Positions 30,101 through 34,548 of a stretch of 64,000 nt of DNA are shown piece by piece. The translations under genes were made by a program, and so were the position numbers. Positions within the stretch are counted from its first letter, which is position 1, and each line of letters opens with the position of its first letter. The stretch lies in contig CM046853.1 in the NCBI GenBank assembly GCA_025617745.1, positions 63,125,024-63,189,023 on the forward strand, given 5' to 3'. The stretch is from Heliocidaris erythrogramma. Taxonomy: Eukaryota > Echinodermata > Echinoidea > Camarodonta > Echinometridae. The notes under the pieces were generated by a model. The model ran no database searches. It saw nothing but the letters and a program-made list of their open reading frames with translations, and was not told the DNA's origin.

Positions 30101-33100
30101 AGGATTAGGGTTAGGTTTTAGGGTTAGGGTTAGGGTTTAGGATTAGGATTAGGGTTAGGGTAGGGTTTAGGTTTAGGGTTAGGGTATGCTGGGGACTATA
30201 TCACATCAGCAAGCAATGGTCATATTGACCATTAGGATCATATACATGTGTGTATACTGGGTATTGGGGATACAGATGTAATTTTGTTTGAAATGGAGGT
30301 TTTTGTGGGCAAACTGATACTTAAGTATCATTCTTTAGATTTTAAGTTATCAGTTCGTTAAGATACAAAATGTAGAAAGTTATAAAAACTTACATTTACA
30401 GCCCTCTTTTTGGTACTTGTTACCCACACCTCCATACGGATGACGACTGCTCTCAACATGTTGCGCACTAGTGAGGCCGTTCTACATGGTTACCTCAAAT
30501 GGCCGTTAGGAAGAACTTTTGATATTTTCAGCAAAATCCAAAGTCAAAATCTTGTCCAAAACCGGAGAAATCCCCGCCGATTTGTTTCGCGATCGCGTGT
30601 TGTTTACATACTGCCGATGTCTTAGACTAAAATCGGCCAATAAAATTTTTGTCCACGAAAAACTCGGGATCGCAAGCGCACATCGATCTTTACGATCGCG
30701 CACACAGAAAATCGGGACTTTTCCGTGTATGCCACAGGGACCGAATTTTTAAGGACAAAACTCTTTTGGGGAGATGTCAGCGCCCGCGGCGACCAGGAAA
30801 TGTACACAATGACTCCGATAGCTGGTTTCGCGAGAATCAACAGTAAATTACGGATTTGATTTTTGGAAATATCTTTTCCAACATCGGTGAGTTGAATTTA
30901 TTGTATTTCTTGGATATTTTGTGGTCGGTTTTTGTAAATTAAATGCCGATTTTGAGTGAATGTTTGTGACTTTTGTGCAGTGGTGTTTTAAAAAGTTGAG
31001 GTGTTTGACTGCCTACATTATACACACGAAGTATAGGAATGTAGCTATGAGTGCTATGAGTGGACTATATCACATCAGCAAGCAATGGTCATATTGACCA
31101 TTAGGATCATATACATGTGTGTATACTGGGTATTGGGGATACAGATGTAATTTTGTTTGAAATGGAGGTTTTTGTGGGCAAACTGATACTTAAGTATCAT
31201 TCTTTAGATTTTAAGTTATCAGTTCGTTAAGATACAAAATGTAGAAAGTTATAAAAACTTACATTTACAGCCCTCTTTTTGGTACTTGTTACCCACACCT
31301 CCATACGGATGACGACTGCTCTCAATATGTTGCGCACTAGTGAGGCCGCTCTACATGGTTACGCACCGTAGATACGTACGCAGAATGTTACGCACGCAAG
31401 CTATTCTACGAAGACCTGGAAGGGCCAAACTGACGACGTAAAAAAATAAAAAATATTACGTACGTACGTAGTAATTATTACGTACGTACGTAATATTTTT
31501 TATTTTTTTACGTCGTCAGTTTGGCCCTTCCAGGTCTTCGTAGGAGATCGACGAACCGATCGACAGAACTACTACGAGCGCTGAGGGCTCCCTTCATCAT
31601 AATCGTGAAAAATACAAACTGGATGCTGACGGGACAGTCTCGATAGCAGTTATCGACAAAAAGGACCCAAAATTTCAGGAAACCCTCTTCAAAGGTCACA
31701 AAACAACCTGGTAAGTTTTAATCATCTATTATTCAACATAAGTATTTGGATGTAAGTAAACTGCAATATATGAGATTCAATTAAATATAGCCAAAAAATG
31801 CACAGTGATGCAGTTTAGGTATGGGATGTGTGTTGGCTGCGTTACTACACAGTCGGCAATGGCGTGTACCTATGAGTGCACTATACCACACCACGAATAG
31901 TGGTCATATTGACCACTACGAATACAATATGCAAAAATAGTTGGTATTTTCTGTCGCGTGTAGTAAAGGTATGGGGGGAAAAATTAGATAAATATTTTAA
32001 ATACTTGCTTTCAAATTCAGGCCTTAAAAATCTCACTCCTACCTCAAATGGCCGTTAGGAAGAACTTTTGATATTTTCAGCAAAATCCAAAGTCAAAATC
32101 TTGTCCAAAACCGGAGAAATCCCCGCCGATTTGTTTCGCGATCGCGTGTTGTTTACATACTGCCGATGTCTTAGACTAAAATCGGCCAATAAAATTTTTG
32201 TCCACGAAGAAACTCGGGATCGCAAGAGCACATCGATCTTTACGATCGCGCACACAGAAAATCGGGACTTTTCCGTGTATGCCACAGGGACCGAATTTCT
32301 AAGGACAAAACTCTTTTGGGGAGATGTCAGTGCCCGCGGCGACCAGGAAATGTACACATTGACTCCGATAGCTCGTTTCGCGAGAATCAACAGTAAATTA
32401 CGGATTTGATTTTTGGAAATATCTTTTCCAACATCGGTGAGTTGAATTTATTGTATTTCTTGGATATTTTGTTGTCGGTTTTTGTAAATTAAATGCCGAT
32501 TTTGAGTGAATGTTTGTGACTTTTGTGCAGTGGTGTTTTAAAAAGTTGAGGTGTATGACTGCCTACATTATACACACGAAGTATAGGAATGTAGCTATGA
32601 GTGGACTATATCACTCATAGGTACACGCCATTGCCGACTGTGTAGTAACGCAGCCAACACACATCCCATACCTAAACTGCATCACTGTGCATTTTTGGCT
32701 ATATTTAATTGAATCTCATATATTGCAGTTTACTTACATCCAAATACTTATGTTGAATAATAGATGATTAAAACTTACCAGGTTGTTTTGTGACCTTTGA
32801 AGAGGGTTTCCTGAAATTTTGGGTCCTTTTTGTCGATAACTGCTATCGAGACTGTCCCGTCAGCATCCAGTTTGTATTTTTCACGATTATGATGAAGGGA
32901 GCCCTCAGCGCTCGTAGTAGTACAGGCGCGATCGGTTCGTCGATCTCCTACGAAGACCTGGAAGGGCCAAACTGACGACGTAAAAAAATTAAAAATATTA
33001 CGTACGTACGTAATAATTACTACGTACGTACGTAATATTTTGTATTTTTTTACGTCGTCAGTTTGGCCCTTCCAGGTCTTCGTAGAATAGCTTGTGTGCG

Positions 33101-33890
33101 TAACATTCTGCGTACGTATCTACGGTGCGTAACCATGTAGAGCGGCCTCACTAGTGCGCAACATATTGAGAGCAGTCGTGATCCGTATGGAGGTGTGGGT
33201 AACAAGTACCAAAAAGAGGGCTGTAAATGTAAGTTTTTATAACTTTCTACATTTTGTATCTTAACGAACTGATAACTTAAAATCTAAAGAATGATACTTA
33301 AGTATCAGTTTGCCCACAAAAACCTCCATTTCAAACAAAATTACATCTGTATCCCCAATACCCAGTATACACACATGTATATGATCCTAATGGTCAATAT
33401 CACTCATAGCTACATTCCTATACTTCGTGTGTATAATGTAGGCAGTGAGTTGAATTTATTGTATTTCTTGGATATTTTGGGGTCGGTTTTTGAAAATTAA
33501 ATGCCGATTTTGAGTGAATATTGGTGACTTTTGTGCAGTGGTGTTTTAAAAAGATGAGGTGTATGACTGCCTACATTATACACACGAAGTATAGGAATGT
33601 AGCTATGAGTGATTAAACCCATTCAGACATTAATTGAAGTTGTCCCTCGAAAATGAAATTCAGGCTTCAGCAAAATAAACGTGTGGGACTACGATATAGA
33701 AATGTAAGAATTTAAGTACTTCCTCACGCAGATATCTACAAGACTCGGTATTTTAAAGTACATGTTGTTTTACCTTGGACTGGTTCTTGATTATTTCTAG
33801 TAAAGTGGAAGAATTCGAAGCATGACTTCTATCTGAAATAAGTCCGGAATCATATGAAGGTTCAAAAGTTTCATCCCTGGCGGACGCCAT
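2807..33890 (-). CDS. SNX4: Sorting nexin 4 gene (exons 1-9, 3' end outside window)
   Basis: SNX4 is a peripheral membrane protein of early and recycling endosomes. Its PX domain binds PI3P and its BAR-like domain dimerises and senses curvature; it sorts cargo such as transferrin receptor and supports autophagy. Nine exons on the minus strand join in frame to 339 residues: exon 1 residues 1-39, PX domain about 45-192, then the start of the helical BAR-like half. The PX core WRRYSEFELL (96-105), the PPLPEKR loop (119-125) and FVERRR (143-148) are present. The stretches HGNYGRVFSEW, EMGDGLQSAGHHMDVY, ADQLKEY and AVCRK are the SNX4 signature and separate it from SNX7 and SNX30. Human SNX4 is about 450 residues, so roughly the last 110 are missing and should lie to the left of position 1. 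No frameshift or stop is seen. The first intron is 19.6 kb. Confidence 0.95.
3124..3213 (-). CDS. SNX4: SNX4 exon 8 (BAR-like domain)
   Basis: 90 bp between acceptor ttttcag and donor gtaagt. It completes Val 278 and encodes YKDYIDDYMAEEEQIADQLK and EYIYFADSL, then two bases of a Lys codon. It corresponds to human YASSIDDILEDEEHYADQLKEYLFYAEAL. Confidence 0.96.
3214..4118 (-). other. SNX4 intron 7
   Basis: AT-rich intron. Near 3,900-3,990 it has a GA-rich patch and the phrases gcatgcgcctccc and cctacgcccc, which resemble degraded dispersed repeats. No other feature is seen. Confidence 0.6.
4119..4246 (-). CDS. SNX4: SNX4 exon 7 (BAR-like domain)
   Basis: 128 bp between acceptor ttttccag and donor gtgagt. 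It encodes RLSDRLYGLHKIHGNYGRVF and SEWSGIEQEMGDGLQSAGHH, the most conserved block of SNX4 after the PX domain and nearly identical to the human protein. It ends with GT of a Val codon completed by the next exon. Confidence 0.97.
4565..4637 (-). CDS. SNX4: SNX4 exon 6 (start of BAR-like domain)
   Basis: 73 bp between acceptor attttcag and donor gtaag. It completes Arg 211 and encodes QFEELKNYATELQNNVTSI and LKIRS, an amphipathic helix. It corresponds to human FTDLKHYSDELQSVISHLLRV. Confidence 0.93.
5050..5470. mobile_element. Possible degraded foldback/MITE
   Basis: The segment gatcgactgtgatccgatt near 5,072-5,090 is matched in inverted orientation by aaccgaatcacagactgat near 5,432-5,450. 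The adjoining ttaagggttgggtt (5,052-5,065) also has an inverted partner in the right arm. An inner pair, caaaccgtag and ctacgatttg, lies near the centre. The arms are diverged and the ends cannot be fixed. Confidence 0.35.
5565..5704. mobile_element. Hairpin MITE family A, copy 1
   Basis: A 140-bp near-palindrome that begins GGGGAGCGTTTCATCAAGTG and ends with its inverted complement CTTGATGAAACGCTCCCC. The arms run through TTTTGTCAGTGATTTTTAC to a central CCAATCAGATGCAAG. Two more copies occur in this window (12,540 and 22,201), which shows it is a mobile family and not a local hairpin. Confidence 0.85.
6763..6868. repeat. GA/GAGT microsatellite
   Basis: Purine-rich imperfect GAGAGA/GAGTGA tract of about 106 bp, 50 bp from SNX4 exon 5 and on the intron side after its donor. 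Confidence 0.9.
6918..6973 (-). CDS. SNX4: SNX4 exon 5 (PX-BAR linker)
   Basis: 56 bp between acceptor accaacag and donor gtaagct. It encodes QDSRLKSLSASFRLKKPN plus two bases of an Arg codon. It matches the linker after the PX domain in human SNX4 (DSRLKALNATFRVKNPD). Confidence 0.93.
7407..7607 (-). CDS. SNX4: SNX4 exon 4 (PX domain, C-terminal helices)
   Basis: 201 bp, exactly 67 codons, phase 0 at both ends, with acceptor ctccacag and donor gtcaga. It encodes MMAMWQQLS, then DADFVERRRVALEGFLQRV and AAHPLL, ending TGFQIK. The ERRR segment supplies the second basic contact of the PI3P pocket. It aligns over its whole length with human SNX4 (DPDFVERRRIGLENFLLRI ... TGFQLK). Confidence 0.97.
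7608..9906 (-). other. SNX4 intron 3
   Basis: AT-rich, with short open frames only (for example 9,450-9,734 minus and 8,541-8,780 minus), none of which has splice context or recognisable residues. No repeat of note is seen. Confidence 0.6.
9907..10051 (-). CDS. SNX4: SNX4 exon 3 (PX phosphoinositide-binding core)
   Basis: 145 bp between acceptor ttacag and donor gtaaga. It completes a Cys codon and then encodes 48 residues containing SLWRRYSEFELLRNYL and VVVPPLPEKR. RRYSEF holds the arginine that contacts the 3-phosphate of PI3P, and PPLPEKR is the membrane-insertion/lysine loop of the PX fold. A second AG three bases inside the exon would create a stop in the joined frame, so the outer acceptor is the one used. 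Confidence 0.97.
10700..11122. mobile_element. Foldback MITE, 423 bp
   Basis: The ends ACATTATTTCTGAGCTTACA and its inverted complement TGTAAGCTCAGAAATAATGT are identical over 20 bp. Inner arms also pair: AATGAATTTTAATGAGA near 10,775 with its inverse near 11,041, and GCAATATCTCAATTAAAG near 10,815 with its inverse near 10,940. The whole element can fold back on itself around about 10,890. It encodes nothing. Confidence 0.75.
12540..12677. mobile_element. Hairpin MITE family A, copy 2
   Basis: A 138-bp near-palindrome with ends GGGGAGCATTTCATCAAGTG and CTTGATGAAACGCTCCCC. The centre carries CTGATTGGCTGAGAGC, the inverse of the centre of copy 1. Confidence 0.85.
14032..14144 (-). CDS. SNX4: SNX4 exon 2 (PX domain, N-terminal strands)
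   Basis: The acceptor tgtgtag precedes GATGGGAGTC and the donor gtaagtc follows. It encodes DGSLLEVVEINVTEQEKRTG and continues to VYLVET, ending after two bases of a codon (phase 2). It corresponds to the first beta strands of the PX domain (human IEISVSEAEKRTG ... YLIET). Length is 113 bp. Confidence 0.93.
15170..16770. repeat. Diverged tandem array, ~175-bp units seeded by ATC microsatellite
   Basis: About eight or nine units, each made of an ATC/CATCAC microsatellite, then atttcac, a phrase like ttcaaatggcttgccat, and the phrase atatcttcagtagatggctt. The phrase recurs near 15,640, 15,808, 15,979, 16,170 and 16,349, a spacing of about 170-190 bp. Units are well diverged, so the array is old. 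His-rich open frames across it are artefacts of the ATC repeats. Confidence 0.8.
15300..15435. repeat. Dispersed 'ggatccagg...gggggcac' repeat fragment
   Basis: gcggatccaggattttgaaa followed by two ggggcac phrases. The same arrangement appears near 29,053, 40,855, 43,160 and 63,471, next to poly(G) or poly(C) runs, so it is a dispersed family. The class is unknown. Confidence 0.5.
17205..17400. repeat. GA-rich low-complexity tract
   Basis: Imperfect GAGA/AAGAGA purine tract of about 200 bp. Confidence 0.85.
18160..19018. repeat. Tandem array of ~150-bp units with DR1 motifs and hairpin tail
   Basis: The motif TGACCTTTGACCT (or the variant TCACCTTTGACCT) recurs at 18,221, 18,369, 18,521, 18,670 and 18,827, a period of 148-157 bp. 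Each is followed by cccaaaatctaatca, ctatggtgatacatacta and aagtttgaagttcat. Alternate units are more alike (caatttcagaattga versus gaaatttcagaaatt), so a two-unit order of about 303 bp is visible. The array ends in ggacggacagacagacgg and a hairpin, atgcctccggcac with gtgggcggaggcat. This composite repeat type is common in marine invertebrate genomes. Confidence 0.85.
19248..19415 (-). CDS. Candidate unidentified exon, 56 codons, phase 0/0
   Basis: An open minus-strand block between a possible acceptor (gcaatttag) and a strong donor (gtgagtatg). It is exactly 168 bp. It begins ANLSNFIAVISPFGALWCYF, hydrophobic, and ends MLREIKAPKLVM, basic. The residue mix looks protein-coding but no family is recognised. 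Its phase would allow in-frame splicing between SNX4 exons 1 and 2. Just downstream, 19,020-19,190 minus is also open (containing VVNVNSFAAFQQATR) but is cut by the tandem-repeat tail and is out of phase, which argues for a decayed gene or transposon. Confidence 0.3.
19604..20170. repeat. CT-rich microsatellite cluster
   Basis: Pure CT from 19,604 to 19,637, then several CTCT/CTTT blocks to about 20,170. The Ser/Leu-rich open frames here are artefacts. Confidence 0.9.
21112..21146. repeat. AAT microsatellite
   Basis: About 11 uninterrupted AAT units. Confidence 0.95.
21928..22200 (+). pseudogene. Broken LINE: endonuclease domain fragment
   Basis: An open frame of about 76 codons contains FSFFHFNARSL and YGFSETWIHDYTPLRFNLDG, the N-terminal part of an APE-type endonuclease of a jockey/CR1-group non-LTR retrotransposon (the E of SETW is a catalytic position). 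It ends at a stop just before hairpin MITE copy 3, and the frame resumes past it (RGGGVGFLV). It is a 5'-truncated, inactive remnant. Confidence 0.75.
22201..22338. mobile_element. Hairpin MITE family A, copy 3, inserted in a LINE
   Basis: A 138-bp near-palindrome with ends GGGGAGCGTTTCATCAAGTG and CTTGATGAAATGCTCCCC. It splits the LINE endonuclease reading frame, so it inserted after the LINE. Its centre GATTGGCTGAGAGC matches copy 2. Confidence 0.85.
22448..22850. mobile_element. Unidentified insertion between LINE fragments
   Basis: The LINE homology is interrupted by a more CpG-rich segment containing gcgaaactttaagttaac at the left and gcgaaacttaaagtttagc at the right, plus gggttcacacgaacc and atcgtgtgaacg, which partly invert each other. 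A poly(C) run of about 20 lies at 22,746. It is probably a separate transposon remnant; the ends are uncertain. Confidence 0.4.
22990..23820 (+). pseudogene. Broken LINE: reverse transcriptase domain
   Basis: Translated with frame changes, this shows GILQGILGPIL, then FADDTTLIA (the RT catalytic FADD motif), then LCKISDWF, and further on KLQKKALRIC. These are the RT core and thumb of a jockey/CR1-type ORF2. Several stops and frameshifts make it non-functional. It continues the element that starts at 21,928. Confidence 0.8.
23840..24060 (+). pseudogene. LINE endonuclease fragment, second copy
   Basis: Reading frames with changes give NKPTRFRFQCKPN followed by TNNEDLISNVQYCS and IGLSDHAVLIFHQK, the C-terminal part of an APE endonuclease (SDH is its catalytic motif). 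Placed after an RT domain, it must come from another LINE copy. Confidence 0.65.
24061..24580. mobile_element. Unidentified CpG-rich insertion
   Basis: About 520 bp without LINE similarity separates two diverged versions of the same endonuclease block. It is richer in CpG than its surroundings (gcacgaggcgc, aggtacgcgtacgtgc) and has CACGTG and CCAATCA near its right end. No reading frame is recognised. Confidence 0.35.
24581..24790 (+). pseudogene. LINE endonuclease fragment, third copy
   Basis: Matches 23,895-24,055 closely at the DNA level (caataaacctacaaggtt; cagtactgtagcccaatagg) and encodes the same SDH-containing end of the endonuclease, continuing to NGTVTPLIAEK. It leads into the RT part further right. 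Confidence 0.65.
24985..25690 (+). pseudogene. Broken LINE: linker and RT N-terminal part
   Basis: Frames joined across stops give TCRRLQKNYEKNIAKAVKIN, then (25,221-25,592) DVSKSPGPDEFHPQVLCEIA, the typical SPGPD entry to the RT fingers of jockey/CR1 elements, then in another frame NYRPV. It carries frameshifts and is therefore dead. Confidence 0.8.
25860..26369 (+). pseudogene. Broken LINE: ORF2 C-terminus
   Basis: Joined frames show LVCPQIENAHAVWSPHLK, NVQRRATRLVPELKWLPHAQ, RNHTRGHSKKLFIPRTKT and, near the stop, SVHSFEEALDRCWKNEPIKY. This order is the standard C-terminal region of jockey/CR1-group LINE ORF2. Multiple frame changes are present. Confidence 0.8.
27620..27690. repeat. Poly(G) and poly(A) homopolymer tracts
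   Basis: A run of about 15 G at 27,627 and A-rich runs at 27,675-27,700, flanked by a 'cctctta' phrase typical of the dispersed G-tract repeats in this window. Confidence 0.7.
27903..28126. mobile_element. Nested hairpin element, 224 bp
   Basis: Outer inverted repeats GTCAGAGGCAGCGGAACGTT and the inverted GACGTTCCGCCGCCTCTGAC close the element. Inside, aggctcggacaatgg pairs both with ccattgtccgagcc (27,998) and with cattgtctgagcctg (28,093), and two smaller hairpins centre on ccttttgtttgg. The layout is a hairpin duplicated within a hairpin. It is probably a MITE; no clear target duplication was found. Confidence 0.7.
28319..28458 (+). pseudogene. Exon-like segment with stops
   Basis: Bounded by a fair acceptor (gcatacag) and a consensus donor (AAGgtaagt). 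The best frame reads ARGNLHIGFF, then TGA, then AITANILKKAAVNLSPGITS and LAKDQLK. All three frames contain a stop, so it cannot be an intact coding exon. It may be a dead exon or part of a non-coding transcript. Confidence 0.3.
29551..29990 (-). repeat. CpG-rich repeat unit A, copy 1 (inverted)
   Basis: About 440 bp, the inverted counterpart of 30,495-30,933 and 32,044-32,483. It contains CGCGATCGCG, tttacgatcgcgcac and a run of cggatttg/ggtgagttgaattta. It is open for more than 100 codons on both strands. Differences between copies alter residues on both strands about equally, so it is unlikely to encode a protein. Confidence 0.85.
30074..30185. repeat. Interstitial telomere-like repeat (TTAGGG/TTAGGA)
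   Basis: About 110 bp of TTAGGG mixed with TTAGGA and TTTAGGG variants on the plus strand, between unit A copy 1 and unit B copy 1. TTAGGG is the telomere repeat of echinoderms and vertebrates. Confidence 0.9.
30193..30493 (+). repeat. Repeat unit B, copy 1
   Basis: About 300 bp starting ggactatatcacatcagc and containing the palindrome ATGGTCATATTGACCAT, ending ctacatggttac. Nearly identical to 31,063-31,362 and, inverted, to 33,129-33,400. Confidence 0.85.
30495..30933 (+). repeat. Repeat unit A, copy 2
   Basis: Direct copy of the unit; the minus-strand frame is broken by a small deletion near 30,660 that is absent in copies 1 and 3. Confidence 0.85.
30934..31062 (+). repeat. Repeat unit E, copy 1
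   Basis: Runs from taaattaaatgccgatttt through ttgtgcagtggtgttttaaa to gtagctatgagtg. Also found at 32,484-32,603 and inside 33,401-33,611. Confidence 0.8.
31406..31543. repeat. Unit C palindrome, copy 1
   Basis: 138 bp with perfect arms of about 65 bp around an 8-base centre. The outer part reads cgaagacctggaagggccaa and the inner part TACGTACGTACGTA. It can form a very stable hairpin or cruciform. Confidence 0.9.
31544..31878 (+). repeat. Unit D, copy 1, with exon-like segment
   Basis: Runs from gatcgacgaaccgatcg to gtgtacctatgagtg. Within it, about 31,568-31,710 is open and reads REKYKLDADGTVSIAVIDKK then DPKFQETLFKGHKTT, ending exactly at a consensus donor (CTGgtaagt). This looks like a captured exon of a cellular gene. 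The protein is not recognised. The inverted copy is at 32,612-32,947. Confidence 0.6.
32044..32483 (+). repeat. Repeat unit A, copy 3
   Basis: Third copy, in the loop of the foldback, preceded by ctcactcctacctcaaatgg, the same flank that (inverted) follows copy 1 near 30,010. Confidence 0.85.
32612..32947 (-). repeat. Unit D, copy 2 (inverted)
   Basis: Inverted copy of 31,544-31,878, starting with the terminal motif CACTCATAGG. The exon-like segment and its donor (at 32,779/32,778) are preserved. Confidence 0.85.
32948..33085. repeat. Unit C palindrome, copy 2
   Basis: Second 138-bp palindrome, differing from copy 1 by only a few bases in the A/T part of the arms. Confidence 0.9.
33129..33400 (-). 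repeat. Repeat unit B, copy 3 (inverted, truncated)
   Basis: Inverted copy of unit B that stops inside the palindrome (at ggtcaatat), exactly where element E3 begins. Confidence 0.8.
33401..33611. mobile_element. Short element with 46-bp TIRs (CACTCATAG ends)
   Basis: A 211-bp unit that starts CACTCATAGCTACATTCC and ends with its inverted complement GGAATGTAGCTATGAGTG; the terminal repeats extend to about 46 bp (to ..gtaggcag/ctgcctac..). The same CACTCATAG terminus occurs at the ends of unit D. It is likely a small non-autonomous DNA transposon, 160 bp from SNX4 exon 1. No clear target duplication is seen. Confidence 0.65.
33774..33890 (-). CDS. SNX4: SNX4 exon 1 (initiator Met)
   Basis: Thirty-nine codons starting MASARDETFEPSYDSG and ending NQSK, followed by the donor gtaaaac, phase 0. 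The start is chosen because an ATG in purine-rich context (aaagaaaATGGCG) opens the frame, and the exon end joins exon 2 without changing frame. This N-terminal tail precedes the PX domain and is Ser/Asp/Glu-rich; it is poorly conserved in the family, so this exon is assigned by position, phase and the neighbouring promoter-like DNA, not by similarity. The GCCATTTT around the start (read on the plus strand) matches a YY1 site overlapping the ATG. Confidence 0.75.
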
Positions 33891-33990
33891 TTTCTTTGTG
33901 CGTGGCTAGGCTATTTTGGAGTGTTATCGTGATCGCGATCGCTGTTTGTTGTGTTGTTACTCTGAGGTTACCGCCCACAAAGTTGTATAA
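33891..33990 (-). promoter_or_regulatory. Candidate SNX4 promoter/5' UTR
   Basis: The DNA just upstream of the SNX4 start codon is richer in CpG than its surroundings and contains the palindrome GATCGCGATCGC near 33,931-33,942. There is no TATA box, as usual for a housekeeping gene. The YY1-like GCCATTTT overlaps the start codon. The true transcription start is not visible from sequence. Confidence 0.45.
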
Positions 33991-34267
33991 ATATTTTTGT
34001 TTTGTTTTTGGAGTGAACTGAACCAAATATTGCACAAATGCAAATAATCAAATTGATGGGTGATTAATTTGAAAATTAATGGGTGATATATTGCATTTCC
34101 TTTCACTACTCCTTCTTCCTGAACTCGATCCTGTCTGAGCTCCGCCTCATTGTTTTCACACCCTTCAGAGGCGTAGCGTGTGGCCGGCCATTAAATTTTG
34201 ATAAGAGGGTGGGGGCGCACCTATTTAACTAAAGTGATGACATGTAAATAAAAAAGGCCACCAATTT

Positions 34268-34360
34268 GGGTGGGGGGGGGGGGGGGTGTTATCATCTTCT
34301 TCTCACGTCCGCCCTTACTTTCCTTACTTTCCGCCCCGCCCCGCCCCCCCCCCCCTGTTC
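34268..34360. repeat. Poly(G)/poly(C) tracts
   Basis: A run of G at 34,270-34,287 and C runs around 34,335-34,356, with gcgtagcgtgtggccgg and gggcgcacc phrases nearby that resemble the dispersed G-tract repeat family. Confidence 0.7.
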
Positions 34361-34379
34361 TTTCGCTACTATGTGGGGG

Positions 34380-34507
34380 CACGTGCCCCGTACCCCTCTG
34401 TAGCTGCCCTTCTTCTTATTTCACTATTCTACCACACACTTGTTTTCTATTATTTTTTCTAAATAGTTCTACTTTCCATGTTTCTGTTTCATAGTTCTCT
34501 CTTATTC

Positions 34508-34548
<41 letters not shown>

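Larger units (their letters stand above)
31063..33400. mobile_element. Foldback structure with ~0.8-kb inverted arms
   Basis: The left arm (units B-C-D, 31,063-31,878) is repeated in inverted order and orientation as D-C-B at 32,612-33,400. A 730-bp centre holds unit A copy 3 and unit E copy 2. The arms are nearly identical, so the structure is young or kept uniform. Long-armed foldback elements (TU elements) are known in sea urchins; membership in that family is not shown here. No transposase is visible. Confidence 0.75.
14145..33773 (-). other. SNX4 intron 1 (19.6 kb)
   Basis: The very long first intron contains most of the repeat structures listed separately. Segments not listed, such as 14,150-15,160, 20,180-21,900, 26,400-27,900 and 28,130-29,540, are AT-rich with microsatellites and homopolymers and no recognisable gene. 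CpG-rich patches at 24,100-24,550 and 26,680-26,760 are unexplained. Confidence 0.7.

Noticed and set aside
29625..32409. Conserved ~110-codon frames in unit A copies
   Set aside because: They are open on both strands, differences between copies change residues equally on each strand, and one copy is frameshifted. No protein family fits.
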